The notes under the pieces: generated by a model
Database searches by the model: none
Told to the model about the DNA's origin: nothing
What the model saw: only the letters and a program-made list of their open reading frames with translations
Made by a program: the position numbers and the translations under genes
Assembly: GCA_019746975.1 (NCBI GenBank)
Contig: JAIERK010000212.1
Span: forward strand, 1-41,146
Reading direction: 5' to 3'
Length of the DNA: 41,146 nt
Origin: Candidatus Obscuribacterales bacterium
GTDB lineage: Bacteria > Cyanobacteriota > Vampirovibrionia > Obscuribacterales > Obscuribacteraceae
Shown here: positions 1 to 8,750 of the stretch, one piece after another
Position numbering within the stretch: position 1 is the stretch's first letter
Layout of the letters: each line of letters begins with the position of its first letter

Positions 1-1060
1 CAGGTGACTTAGCGTCAGGCATCGGGGAGCGCGAGTAATCTGAACCGCGTATGTTAAAGATCGCGTTAAGCAAGATGCTCTTGTCTGGCGAAGCGGACGC
101 CATGGGCGCCGATTCGCCGTACACTTTCATCGCCGTGGTCAAAACATCGCTTGAGTAGCGCCGCGAAATATTTGGACTGAGCGATTCTGACTGGGCGACT
201 TCCTGCAATGAAAGAGCGGCCTGTTTCGACAGATCGGAAACTTTGACCTCTGCAGGTGTTGCGCGTGGCCCGGCAGGTTTTCCTAAACTCGCTAGCGCAA
301 GTAGCTCTACCGCTGACTTATTGCCTCCGTCGCCGGCTTTTTTGAGAGCCTCGATTGCATCCTTGGGCGATTTCGCGGTCAATTCTTTGTCGTTTAGAGT
401 GACCGCAGTTATGGTCGGCAGTAAGTCTGGACTCAGAACCTGTGGATTTTTTTCGGAAAAAAACTGTTTCTTCAGTGAGTCGAGCACGCGGTTGCGCTCT
501 TCGGGAGAGCGTTGCGACAACGTCATGAGCGCATCACGAGCCGACTGATCGGTACCGGCTCTTCCTGTCAGAATATCGAGAGCCTTCAGTCCGTGTTCCG
601 AATCCGAGCCAGTCTCCAACAGCGCGGTGGTAATTGTTTTGACCGCCTCCGCGTCTCCTTTGGATGCTAAATCGGTTGAAGCTGCTAACTTGGTGTTGTT
701 GTTGTTGTTGTTGTTGTTGTCATCACCGCCAGAGTCCGTCTCCAAGTCACAGAAGACGACCGCGGCATCATCGACCGTCGTGCCATTATTAGTGCTTGCA
801 TCGGGCTCAGGACCTGCATCCTGCTCAGTGCCTGCGTCTTGCTCAGTGCTCGTATCCTGCTCAGTACTTGTATCTTTCTCAGTGTCAGTGTCAGTGTCTT
901 GGTCTTGTTCTCTGTCTTTGTCCTTTTGGGTACCACCTTTTTCTTTTGTTCGCATCAGTGGTTCATAGGCGCAAAACCAGAGCTGCTCAGCGGCGGATTG
1001 TACCCGAGAGACCGGCGCGTATTGCTCGGCTTGATCAACTAAAGGTCGACCGTCACCCAT
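1..1060 (-). CDS. Low-complexity, repeat-bearing protein of unknown function (3' end outside window)
   Basis: An open frame of about 353 codons runs leftward from ATG at 1060 and leaves the window without a stop. The start is supported by AGGAG about 8 bases upstream. Residues about 1-40 are ordinary. Residues about 45-90 form an acidic Asp/Thr/Glu/Gln-rich tract with short repeats of the type STEQD/AGTEQD. After a short ordered stretch comes a run of eight Asn codons (695-718). The rest is Ala/Leu/Lys-rich and helical in character, possibly HEAT- or TPR-like (motifs such as ALKKAGDGGNKSAVELLAL). No signal peptide or membrane segment is seen. I do not recognise the family. The Asn and acidic tracts look like flexible linkers and may vary in length between strains. 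Confidence 0.7.
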   Translation of the reverse strand, partial: MGDGRPLVDQAEQYAPVSRVQSAAEQLWFCAYEPLMRTKEKGGTQKDKDREQDQDTDTDTEKDTSTEQDTSTEQDAGTEQDAGPEPDASTNNGTTVDDAAVVFCDLETDSGGDDNNNNNNNNTKLAASTDLASKGDAEAVKTITTALLETGSDSEHGLKALDILTGRAGTDQSARDALMTLSQRSPEERNRVLDSLKKQFFSEKNPQVLSPDLLPTITAVTLNDKELTAKSPKDAIEALKKAGDGGNKSAVELLALASLGKPAGPRATPAEVKVSDLSKQAALSLQEVAQSESLSPNISRRYSSDVLTTAMKVYGESAPMASASPDKSILLNAIFNIRGSDYSRSPMPDAKSP

Positions 1061-1453
1061 TGGTCACTCCTGGTTCCCCCAAACCCATTTCAACTGTAGA
1101 TATCAATAGTTGCAACATTGTTGATGACGAGGGACCCGAAGGTCGAATTTTTGCGATCTATTTATCTCAAAGCCCCAGCCTACCTGTATTTCAAGGATCG
1201 CAAAAATTAATGAGCTGAGAACTGTAGTTTTAATCTAGTCAACTGATCCGCATTTGCATTTCATGACTAACAACGCGATGTTCTCGCAAGTGCTCATGAA
1301 CTGAGTCATCGTCACTGAAGTCGGATGCCGGAAAGGATGTTCATCGCGCCAGACTTTCGCACCGACGATTCGCGCCGGCTGTCAACCCGAGATTCGCGCC
1401 GGCTGTCAACCCGAGATTCGCTAACTAACCCGACAAGGCTACCTGATGGCAAG
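1061..1453. other. Noncoding gap between two minus-strand genes
   Basis: No supported gene. The gap would hold the promoter of the gene starting at 1060 and the 3' end of the oxidoreductase gene whose stop is at 1454. The only clear structure is the short tandem repeat at 1367-1421. Confidence 0.6.
1367..1421. repeat. 24-bp tandem repeat, two exact copies plus 7 bases
   Basis: The unit begins GATTCGCGCCGGCTG and is 24 bp. Copies lie at 1367-1390 and 1391-1414, and a third copy starts at 1415 and breaks off after GATTCGC. It sits just downstream of the stop codon of the oxidoreductase gene. The unit contains the near-palindrome CGCGCCGGC. It may be a slippage product or a 3'-end element; no function can be assigned. 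Confidence 0.8.
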
Positions 1454-3154
1454 CTATTTCACTTCCACGCGATCACTTTGATTTGAATAAACATTTGTCG
1501 AAGTGCGCGAGCTAACTGACGATTCGAGCGGCGAAGCAGAATCCGCCAAATTGGACTGCTGCTGCGCTTCTAGTTCTAGCCGCTTCGCCAACTGCTTCGC
1601 TGCACCAGTTATGGTGAGAAAACCGGTAGCGCCGAGCATGTGGCTGGCGGTGACTACTCCACCCATGAGCGCGCCCATTATGCCCAAGCTGACGACGTCG
1701 GAACCTGTCATATAGAGGTTTTTGATTGGGGTCTTGGGATCGAAGTCTCGTTTGCAAAACTCTTCTGCAGTCATTGGGTAACCATATATAGCGCCTCGGT
1801 GGTGACCAGTGAAGCTGTTCACCGTCAGCGGTGTTGAGAGCTCGGCATAGTCGATCAAATCTTTGAATCCAGGAAATCTTTTTTCGACGAGGGCGATCAG
1901 TGTGTTCATCAACCGTTCTTTAAACTCGTTGTAGTCGTCGCCGCGGAATCTCCATTTTGTTTCAGCCCACTTTTCGAACTCTTCGAATTTGAGGAAGCCA
2001 ATTATTTCGGCTGTGTGTTTTTTTGCAGTTGGATCTTTCAGAGAAGGGAACGATACGAAACAGCCACCAGCCTTTCCGTCAGGGGATGCCAGTGTATTGT
2101 CAAACATCGAGTTGTGATCGTATGACTCGAAGATCCAATGGTTTTCGCCTTTAAAACCCAAGGCTTCGGGGCTTGATTTGAGTCCAAGATAGACTGTAAT
2201 CATGCTGCAAATATCGTCCGATACTTGCGGTTGCATCTTAACCCGATACTCCGATGGGACCAGTTCGCCGAACGTAATCGCCGTTCCTGCATCTGATACT
2301 ATCAATGGTGCAAAAAAGTTTTTCTCTTCTATGCTCGACTCTTTTTCAATCGACACGCTGACGCCCTTGGCACGGCCATTTTTGACTATGATGCTCTTAA
2401 CGGTATGATTGATCAGGCAATCACCTCCGCGCGATCTGATGATCGGTTCGATCGCATCGACAATAGATTTGCCGCTTCCAATCGGATAATAGCCGCCACC
2501 GAAGTAGTGACTTACGATTAGTGCAGTAAGCGCGAACGGGCTTTTCGAAGGCGGCAGACCACAATCGCCCCATTCGGAAGTGAGCAGAGCCTTTAGTTCT
2601 TTTGATTTGAAGTTTTTGTCCAAATAGCTCTGGCTTGTCTGCATCGCCAACGCGCGTTCTTCCTTGTTGATGCTACGAAAAAAACAGCCTACAGGACGCG
2701 GCAAAAGTGATTGAGCTATTTCGTCTCTAAACCACTGCTCTAGCCGGCGCACATCCTTGAAGAACCTGCGGATTGCCTGTGCCTCTTCTGGAAATTTCTT
2801 GATCAGGTCATTTTTATAGACTTTTGGATCGGCATCGACGGAGAAAGAAAAATCTGGATAATCGAATTGATCGAATTTGTCCGGCATTCTGAACCAATCT
2901 ACTTTTGCTTGAGTAACCAGATCGAAAAGATGCCTTGAATCTTGATGTTTGGCCATTTGTCCGACATAGTGAATGCCGACATCCCATCTATAGCCGTTGC
3001 GATTGAATGTGTGTGTGTAGCCACCGAGCTTGAAGTGACGTTCGAGAACCAGAACTCGCTTACCAGCGAGTTGCGCCATCAGGCTGGCGAAGGTTAATCC
3101 GCCCATCCCTGAGCCAATGACTATAAAGTCGTAAGATTTGTCTCGATTGCTCAT
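1454..3154 (-). CDS. FAD/NAD(P)-dependent oxidoreductase, RetSat/CrtI-like
   Basis: A 566-residue flavoprotein of the phytoene desaturase/all-trans-retinol 13,14-reductase superfamily, which reduces, desaturates or isomerises isoprenoid polyene chains. Near the N terminus is the Rossmann dinucleotide motif VIGSGMGGLTFAS, followed by VLVLERHFKLGGYTHTF, the FAD-contacting stretch typical of RetSat-like proteins, and WDVGIHYVG. Near the C terminus is the second FAD motif LYMTGSDVVSLGIMGALMGG. The last 50 residues are Gln/Ser-rich and look disordered. I choose ATG at 3154 because GGAG lies about 6 bases upstream; a TTG at 3166 would put that site inside the gene. Family placement is firm; the substrate (carotenoid, retinoid or other isoprenoid) cannot be told from sequence. 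No other carotenoid gene is in the window. Confidence 0.88.
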   Translation of the reverse strand: MSNRDKSYDFIVIGSGMGGLTFASLMAQLAGKRVLVLERHFKLGGYTHTFNRNGYRWDVGIHYVGQMAKHQDSRHLFDLVTQAKVDWFRMPDKFDQFDYPDFSFSVDADPKVYKNDLIKKFPEEAQAIRRFFKDVRRLEQWFRDEIAQSLLPRPVGCFFRSINKEERALAMQTSQSYLDKNFKSKELKALLTSEWGDCGLPPSKSPFALTALIVSHYFGGGYYPIGSGKSIVDAIEPIIRSRGGDCLINHTVKSIIVKNGRAKGVSVSIEKESSIEEKNFFAPLIVSDAGTAITFGELVPSEYRVKMQPQVSDDICSMITVYLGLKSSPEALGFKGENHWIFESYDHNSMFDNTLASPDGKAGGCFVSFPSLKDPTAKKHTAEIIGFLKFEEFEKWAETKWRFRGDDYNEFKERLMNTLIALVEKRFPGFKDLIDYAELSTPLTVNSFTGHHRGAIYGYPMTAEEFCKRDFDPKTPIKNLYMTGSDVVSLGIMGALMGGVVTASHMLGATGFLTITGAAKQLAKRLELEAQQQSNLADSASPLESSVSSRTSTNVYSNQSDRVEVK

Positions 3155-3683
3155 GCACTGCTCCAACGCGAAGGACGGCGGCTGCTATTTGCCGGTAGTT
3201 AATCGACGAACTCAGTATTGTACGCTAATCAGATGCCGAATTCGATTCTGTTTTAAACTGTTTTGAATGGAGTCTTGCCAGCATCGAGGGCAGAGCCCGA
3301 CCCTTGCGTGGTATGTTGTTGATGTTGCGTTGGAATTTGTTCTGCGTGGAGAGTCAAGATGACTATGCAAAAGATAAAGAGAGGACAGATACCAGTCCGC
3401 AAAAGAAAACTGTGAGGCGTTGCGACCAATAGTTAAACCAGCAACGTCGTTGAGCGGAGGCACCACCACCGATACCAAGAGAAAAGGCTGGTGGCCGTTT
3501 TAACAATGAGTCTGTCAATGCAGAAGACGAATGCTAGGCTAATGAAGACAATATTCGTCGTAGTGCACCGTGGCACCTGTGGCTGTTGGTACGAGAGCCA
3601 CTTCGTTCCGGTGTTGACGGCGATCGCAAAATAGGAGTCGACACACTACCGATTGGAACGGCTTCAACTCTTAGGCGCAGTTG
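3155..3683. other. Noncoding gap, no gene recognised
   Basis: About 530 bp between two minus-strand genes. An 88-codon open frame on the minus strand (3212-3478) has no ribosome site and no protein-like pattern, and I treat it as chance. The promoter of the oxidoreductase gene should lie here. No strong hairpin or terminator with a T run was found. Confidence 0.55.
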
Positions 3684-5624
3684 CTATTCAAGTTGCTCCG
3701 GAGCATCGAGCAAACCGCTCTCCGTTAGGCTGTCTGCCTCTTTCATGTCTTGATAACTAATTTTGCAATTCGGGTGTCGTTTCAAAAATGCAGCGGCACC
3801 AGTTGCGGTTATTTTGGGACAATCTATTAAGGCTAAATCTTTGAGATCCTGTTCTTCCAGAATATTGAAGATGTTGTTTGTTAGTTGTGGGCAACTAGAT
3901 AAGTCGAGTAGTCTCAGTCTCAGATCGCTCAGCGCCTCTATATCGTCGTCGGTGGCGTCTAGCGACGACAGCCAGACCTCACGCAACTTGTCGTGTCCGC
4001 TGAGCAGTCTGATACCACTCCTGGTCACTGACGTATCGCCGATATGAAGTGCGTAAATATTCGGAAAAGTCGCGAGCGCAAATTGAAGACTGGAATCGTC
4101 AAATCCCTTGCACTGATCGATGTCAAACCGCTCCAGGTGCAGGCCAAGTGGAGCTAAATTCTTGATGCCATTACTGGTGATGGCGGTGTTATTCAGTCTG
4201 AGCCACATCAAATTTTGCATCTGACCAATTATTTTCAGACTTTCGTCGGTCATCTTCGTCTCTGTAAGGTCAATTTTTCTTAGCTGCTGAGGCGGAATCG
4301 CTTTCAAGCCCTTATCCGTCACTAACTTATTACCTTCGAGGCTAAGTTCGTGGATTCTTGGATCGAGATTGGCAAGCATCTCGTCGTTTATATACGGTTG
4401 TGCAAACCAAAACCCGAGCTGATCCTTTCGTTCTGTCTGTTTGAAGTATCCAGGGATCTCGTCCGGTTCCTTCGTATTTTTCCGAGTCGGATTAGGGGGC
4501 TTCCGTCCCGCAGCAGATGATGCTTCCATGGTTTTTGGCATCACAACACCATATGCGGTGTCCGCGCTCTTGGGTCCTGCTACACTTGCTAAAGTGGCTT
4601 TGATTGGTTGTGAACTGAATGAATAGAGCTCCATTAAGCCTGCCGAAGCGAGAAGCAGTGTGACACCAAGAATGATGGCATTGTTTTTTGTTCGCCATTG
4701 CCGTTTATGAACTTCGGTCCCCCCAATGAATTGTTTCATCTCGACGGGATTTTCGACGATTCCCAAAAGCTCCTCCCGGAACTGTTTCATACTTTGAAAT
4801 CTTTGTTCTGGGTCCCGTTGCAATGCGATGGCAACAATTTTATCGAGTGCAGTTGCCGTTACTGTTTCGCCAATCCAGGGCTTGAGAGATGCAGGCTCGC
4901 CGTATACCTTTTCTTGAAACATGACGACGAGCTCCGCTCCGTCCCATGGTGTTCGTCCTGCCAGCATCGCATATAGTATCGTGCCGAGACCATATACATC
5001 CGCTCGCAAGTCTGTTGCGTCTCCAAGGACTTGCTCCGGACTCATATAAAGCGGTGTCCCAATCATCTGACCGGGTCGTGTCATCGTGCCAAACGGATCT
5101 TCATAGGAGAAGAGCTTTGCCAGTCCGAAGTCCAGGATCCTGACATTGTTGTCAGCATCTATTAGAATGTTGCCGGGCTTCAGGTCTCTATGGACGATAT
5201 CTCGCAAGTGTGCGTGCTCTAGCGCTTCACACAGTTGAATCGTGTATCTAATTGCGTCTGCAAATACTAGCGTTCCCTTTTCTTGAAGCATGGACTCGAG
5301 GCTTTTCCCCGCGACAAATTCCATGACGAGAAAAAGCTCACCGTCTTCGGAGTGCTGGAAATCGAGGACATTGACGATGAATGGATGACTCAGCCGGCTG
5401 AGCGCACGAGCCTCTTGCTGAAATCGCAGAATAGTCTTGAAGTCGGCGTGGCTATGTAAGAATTTGATTGCAACGAGCTTATCCAGCTTCTTATCGTACG
5501 CTCGAAAGACCTTACCCATTCCACCTTCGCCGAGAACTTCGAGGTCGGAATAGCGTTTTTTAAAGTCAAAACGACCTTTGACGATCGATTCTATGTCTTC
5601 GATTTTGTCGAATTCTGAAGTCAT
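3684..5624 (-). CDS. Membrane Ser/Thr protein kinase with leucine-rich repeat ectodomain
   Basis: A 646-residue PknB-type kinase. Residues about 25-290 form the kinase domain: glycine loop LGEGGMGKVF, ATP-anchoring Lys54 in VAIKF, Glu71 in the C helix, catalytic HRDLKPGN (Asp147), DFG at 165-167, and activation-segment end GTPLYMSPEQ. All key residues are present, so it should be active. A single membrane helix lies at about 313-335. From about 400 to 630 there are at least seven leucine-rich repeats of the bacterial/RNI type (for example LMWLRLNNTAIT, LRLLDLSSCPQLT), predicted outside the cytoplasm and likely the sensor or ligand-binding part. Known for the family: phosphorylation of cytoplasmic targets on Ser/Thr. 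It lies 117 bp downstream of the TPR/membrane operon on the same strand and may be cotranscribed. No clear ribosome site precedes the ATG. Confidence 0.93.
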   Translation of the reverse strand: MTSEFDKIEDIESIVKGRFDFKKRYSDLEVLGEGGMGKVFRAYDKKLDKLVAIKFLHSHADFKTILRFQQEARALSRLSHPFIVNVLDFQHSEDGELFLVMEFVAGKSLESMLQEKGTLVFADAIRYTIQLCEALEHAHLRDIVHRDLKPGNILIDADNNVRILDFGLAKLFSYEDPFGTMTRPGQMIGTPLYMSPEQVLGDATDLRADVYGLGTILYAMLAGRTPWDGAELVVMFQEKVYGEPASLKPWIGETVTATALDKIVAIALQRDPEQRFQSMKQFREELLGIVENPVEMKQFIGGTEVHKRQWRTKNNAIILGVTLLLASAGLMELYSFSSQPIKATLASVAGPKSADTAYGVVMPKTMEASSAAGRKPPNPTRKNTKEPDEIPGYFKQTERKDQLGFWFAQPYINDEMLANLDPRIHELSLEGNKLVTDKGLKAIPPQQLRKIDLTETKMTDESLKIIGQMQNLMWLRLNNTAITSNGIKNLAPLGLHLERFDIDQCKGFDDSSLQFALATFPNIYALHIGDTSVTRSGIRLLSGHDKLREVWLSSLDATDDDIEALSDLRLRLLDLSSCPQLTNNIFNILEEQDLKDLALIDCPKITATGAAAFLKRHPNCKISYQDMKEADSLTESGLLDAPEQLE

Positions 5625-5652
5625 ACCATGAGTTTAGCGCTGAATTCCAAAT

Positions 5653-5668
5653 TGTGGCATATACCACA
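5653..5668. promoter_or_regulatory. Short inverted repeat upstream of the LRR kinase gene
   Basis: TGTGG-CATATA-CCACA, a 5-bp inverted repeat around a 6-base AT-rich centre, lies about 30 bp upstream of the kinase start. Its symmetry and spacing fit a dimeric regulator site. It could also be chance; no matching regulator is known. Confidence 0.3.
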
Positions 5669-5741
5669 CTCCGAACAATCTGAGCATAAATTTACCAAAG
5701 CGGGTGGATTGTACTAAAGTGGCACTCGTTGACTCACGTTC

Positions 5742-6341
5742 CTACTCATGCACAACACTGGCTTCGGGCATCGCGGTGCGCCAGTATTCGACGCCGGGCA
5801 GTAGCGGTAGTCTCTGTCTCGTCACTTGTTCGATAGCGAAAAAGAGCAGAGCTGTTAACAGGGCGCTTGCGAGGAATGGTGCCGGGTCGCTCGTGAAAGT
5901 TAAGGAAACCCTACCGCCAACCAGCACACCCGCCACTAGTGCGCCTGCTATCCTGCCGGCGCGTTTTCCTGCGGGGATAAGCAGCAGCGCGATGCTCGCA
6001 CCAGTTATAAGGCCAAGTCCAGAACCGAATCGTGAGTTACCCTGGAATGTGCAGTTGTAAAAATCCAGGGCCCGGCCGATCAGCGCGAGAAATGGGTTGT
6101 TGTAATCGTATGGTTCTACAGGTAGTGCCATAGGAAGAACACCGACTTCGATACCGTAGAAACGCATCCATCCGACAGCCACCCAGGCGGCACCAAGAAT
6201 AGTGGCACCTGCGAGGCTCAGCCCGATCACGGTCGAAATCGAGCTCACAACTTGAGAAATGTTTGCCAGAAAATTTTGCTTGATGGCGGTTGTGTGAGGT
6301 TTCTCGGATGAGGACTCCGGGTGTTGTTCTCTGACGCTCAT
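5742..6341 (-). CDS. Small membrane protein with four predicted helices, unknown function
   Basis: 199 residues. After a polar N-terminal tail of about 30 residues there are four hydrophobic segments at roughly 33-58, 107-125, 130-152 and 155-176. A larger loop of about 45 residues with two aromatic clusters lies between the first two helices. No enzyme motif is recognisable. The start ATG overlaps the stop of the upstream TPR gene in ATGA style (6338-6341), so the two are translationally coupled and the products probably work together in the membrane. The family is unknown to me. Confidence 0.75.
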   Translation of the reverse strand: MSVREQHPESSSEKPHTTAIKQNFLANISQVVSSISTVIGLSLAGATILGAAWVAVGWMRFYGIEVGVLPMALPVEPYDYNNPFLALIGRALDFYNCTFQGNSRFGSGLGLITGASIALLLIPAGKRAGRIAGALVAGVLVGGRVSLTFTSDPAPFLASALLTALLFFAIEQVTRQRLPLLPGVEYWRTAMPEASVVHE

Positions 6342-7585
6342 ATGCTCTTCTTTTCCTCGCCCAGGTCTGCGCGCAGTCTCTTGAGGATCGTCTTTTTCTC
6401 ATGGTCGACGTCTTTCTCTTTTACGCCCTCGAGCAGATCGGCTGCCCGATCTCGGCGACCGGCCGCTAAGAAGGCGTCGGCGGATAAGACTCGAACCGTG
6501 GAGTCATGCGGTGCCAGTTTAACTGCCCTTTCAATGCTTCTTATGCCGTCGTCTCGCCGTCCCAATTTCATGTTCAGATATCCGAGATTGAGAAATGCCG
6601 CTATATCTCGGGGCTCTAGACGAACAGCACTGGTTAAAAGTTCGTGAGCCCTCTTATATTGTCCGCGAGCCATGCAGACGTTGGACAGACCTACTTTGGC
6701 GCTGACCAGGTCAGGTTTTAAACGCAGTGCGGCAAGCCATTGCTTTTCCGCTTCGTTGTTGTTGTGTAGCCGAAACTCGCACCGGGCCAGACGATCGTGG
6801 GAATATGAAAAGTTCGAGTCGATTGCAATTGATATCTCGCAGTCGCGTTTTGCGATTTGATATTCACATCGATTCATCGCCTGGGCCGCGTCGTTGTAAA
6901 AATAGTTGCGTGCGGCGCTGCGACCGGTGAACAGCAACATCATAACGGCTATGTAGATGGTGAAGAGTTTTCCTCGCGATGTCGCTTTGCGATGTGCAGC
7001 TTGTACGCGTTGCATCGCGACGCCGCTGGAGATTGTGACCTGAGCGGTGTCCGGCACAAAACCAAAGCTCGAACGGCAAATCAAATACATCAGTGATTCA
7101 AATTGAGCGTTTTGAAAGAAGAGCGAATCAAGGTTCCTCACTTTGACATTATCTTTGTTACTGACGTAGAGTTGAATCCGAAATGCTGGAGTCTTGGAGA
7201 GCATCAGGCGTGAGACTACATTGCGAGCTTCACCATTCCAGCCCACGATCTCGCTCCAGCAAATCTTCTTCGAGAAGCGCGAGATTTGAATTCCAGTTTT
7301 ATCGACAACGATTCCACGATTGATCAAAGCGGCGAGTTGTAGAATACACAAAAATCCTAGCGACCATTGAATGAAAGCGCTTAGCCACAGACCGGTGGCG
7401 CGGATCAAAAGCGCCAGGGGACCGTGGGAGCTTGGCATGATTGCTACCGTATCCGGTATCAGCAGCACCGACGAAACGAGAATCGCGGTGCCGAACGCGA
7501 GTCGAACCATCGCTGGAAAATCATAACCGAGTAAATATCTCTGTTCGATTTGGTCTTTATCCATCTGCGTGGGATGTTGCGACAT
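6338..7585 (-). CDS. TPR protein anchored in the membrane
   Basis: About 415 residues from ATG at 7585. The open frame extends upstream to 7759, but those 58 residues look noncoding and have no ribosome site, so I take the internal Met (MSQHPTQMDKD); the start is uncertain. The N-terminal third has three hydrophobic segments (FGTAILVSSVLLI, ATGLWLSAFIQWSLGFLCILQLAALI and, after a soluble loop of about 120 residues, LFTIYIAVMMLLFTG). The C-terminal 180 residues carry four to five tetratricopeptide repeats (for example AAFLNLGYLNMKLGRRDDGI), which mediate protein-protein contacts. The soluble loop between helices resembles the PH-like loops seen in some bacterial membrane proteins, but this is a guess. 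It is coupled to the four-helix membrane protein downstream. Likely role: assembly platform at the membrane. Confidence 0.8.
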   Translation of the reverse strand: MSQHPTQMDKDQIEQRYLLGYDFPAMVRLAFGTAILVSSVLLIPDTVAIMPSSHGPLALLIRATGLWLSAFIQWSLGFLCILQLAALINRGIVVDKTGIQISRFSKKICWSEIVGWNGEARNVVSRLMLSKTPAFRIQLYVSNKDNVKVRNLDSLFFQNAQFESLMYLICRSSFGFVPDTAQVTISSGVAMQRVQAAHRKATSRGKLFTIYIAVMMLLFTGRSAARNYFYNDAAQAMNRCEYQIAKRDCEISIAIDSNFSYSHDRLARCEFRLHNNNEAEKQWLAALRLKPDLVSAKVGLSNVCMARGQYKRAHELLTSAVRLEPRDIAAFLNLGYLNMKLGRRDDGIRSIERAVKLAPHDSTVRVLSADAFLAAGRRDRAADLLEGVKEKDVDHEKKTILKRLRADLGEEKKSI

Positions 7586-7838
7586 TCTCAATTCTTGGAT
7601 AGCAGCGCTATGGAAGAGCTGCAGATACATCGGAATGCCAATGCCACTTGTCCGCAATGAGCAGACTGGAAAAATTCGGCATGGCGGTCGGTCTAGTAAC
7701 TCCATAAATCTATATCCTGGTGCGGAAGAGCGAAAGCGGGATAACCCTGAATTCGACATGGCGATATTATTAATTGAGTAGTGAAACTGTTTTCTTAAAG
7801 GGAAAGCTTCCTATCGCTTGCCTGGTCCGCATTTCAAT

Positions 7839-7867
7839 TTGACATGGCGAATTAACCGTGATAGGTT
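7839..7867 (+). promoter_or_regulatory. Candidate sigma70 promoter for the MerR-VWA operon
   Basis: A perfect -35 TTGACA (7839-7844), a 17-base spacer and a weak -10 TAGGTT (7862-7867) that keeps the key second A and last T. The predicted start of transcription falls within a base or two of the ATG at 7875, which would give a leaderless or nearly leaderless message. The 10-mer GACATGGCGA overlapping the -35 is repeated at 7755-7764, inside the same divergent region. A suboptimal -10 would suit activation by a MerR-type regulator. This is inference from the sequence only. Confidence 0.4.
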
Positions 7868-7874
7868 GAGAGGT

Positions 7875-8750
7875 ATGACCAACCAGGAACAAACCTCCTA
7901 CTCATTGGAAGAACTCTCCAGGGAGTCCGGACTTGATACAAGGGTAATTCGTAGCTTTATAGAGAACGGTCTGTTACGTGGGCCGGGAAAGCTCGGACGT
8001 TATGCCAGGTATTCTAGGCACCATCTCAATAGGCTACTTGCTATAAAACTGATGAAGGAAACGCAAGGGCTGCGGCTTAGTGAAGTACGGCAGCAACTGC
8101 TTTTCATGAGCGAAGCCGAGATCAATGCGCTTGCTGAGGCAAGAATCCCGACGCCCCAAGTTGGTGGTTCGGCCCCGAAGAGTGCGCTCGACTACATCCG
8201 CGCGCACAACCAGGCGTTTTTCAATCAGACCAATTACAGTACTTCGCGACCGAGCAACGTCGGGTTGGAGAACCACGAGGACGATGAGGCTGAAGTGCCG
8301 TATGCCGACACGGCCCATGAGGAAGATGAGCAGGAGCGATCGCCCTTGGGTCTGGCCGACTCGATTCGCGCAAAGCTAAGCGAAATGTCAATTTCAACTA
8401 GCAACCAGGCGCCATTGGTGTCACCTGCTGCTAAAGCGCTAGACGACCAATCGGGCGAGCGAAGGACGGAACAACCTACAGGGTGGGGACCGGCACCCAG
8501 AGAAGGTGGTGGAGAGTCACATCTCGTCGCACCGGATAAGCCGATTGACAGACTCGTTGAAGGATTGCGTGCTTTGGTCGGCGAGAGGCCCGTCAGGCGG
8601 CAATCAAAAAGTGAGCAGTGGTACCACATTCAGATAACACCGGATATCGAGCTATCGGTCAGAGGTGTTCCGGACGAAGAGCAGTTGACTAGCTTGGAGC
8701 GTGTCGCCGATTACTTGAGAGAAGTTCTCACTGGAGCAGGTTATGAATGA
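7875..8750 (+). CDS. MerR-like helix-turn-helix regulator with long C-terminal extension
   Basis: 291 residues from ATG at 7875. An upstream TTG at 7818 gives 19 more residues, but the domain begins at the internal Met. Residues about 8-75 match a MerR-type winged helix: YSLEELSRESGLDTRVIRSFIENGLL, then GRYARYSRHHLNRLLAIKLM and a helix LRLSEVRQQLL. Residues about 85-235 are low complexity, acidic and Pro/Ser-rich. The last 60 form a second small ordered unit (WYHIQITPDIELSVRGVPDEEQ then a helix), probably a dimer or partner-binding domain. The stop overlaps the start of the VWA gene by 8 bp, so the two are coupled. The regulator may control its own divergent promoter region (7586-7874). No metal-binding Cys of classic MerR sensors is present. 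Confidence 0.82.
   Translation: MTNQEQTSYSLEELSRESGLDTRVIRSFIENGLLRGPGKLGRYARYSRHHLNRLLAIKLMKETQGLRLSEVRQQLLFMSEAEINALAEARIPTPQVGGSAPKSALDYIRAHNQAFFNQTNYSTSRPSNVGLENHEDDEAEVPYADTAHEEDEQERSPLGLADSIRAKLSEMSISTSNQAPLVSPAAKALDDQSGERRTEQPTGWGPAPREGGGESHLVAPDKPIDRLVEGLRALVGERPVRRQSKSEQWYHIQITPDIELSVRGVPDEEQLTSLERVADYLREVLTGAGYE

Noticed and set aside
627..968. Plus-strand frames with Leu and Val/Ser runs
   Set aside because: They are antisense shadows of the Asn run and acidic repeats of the minus-strand gene that starts at 1060.
3212..3478. 88-codon open frame on the minus strand
   Set aside because: No ribosome site, no protein-like hydrophobic or motif pattern, and no family resemblance.
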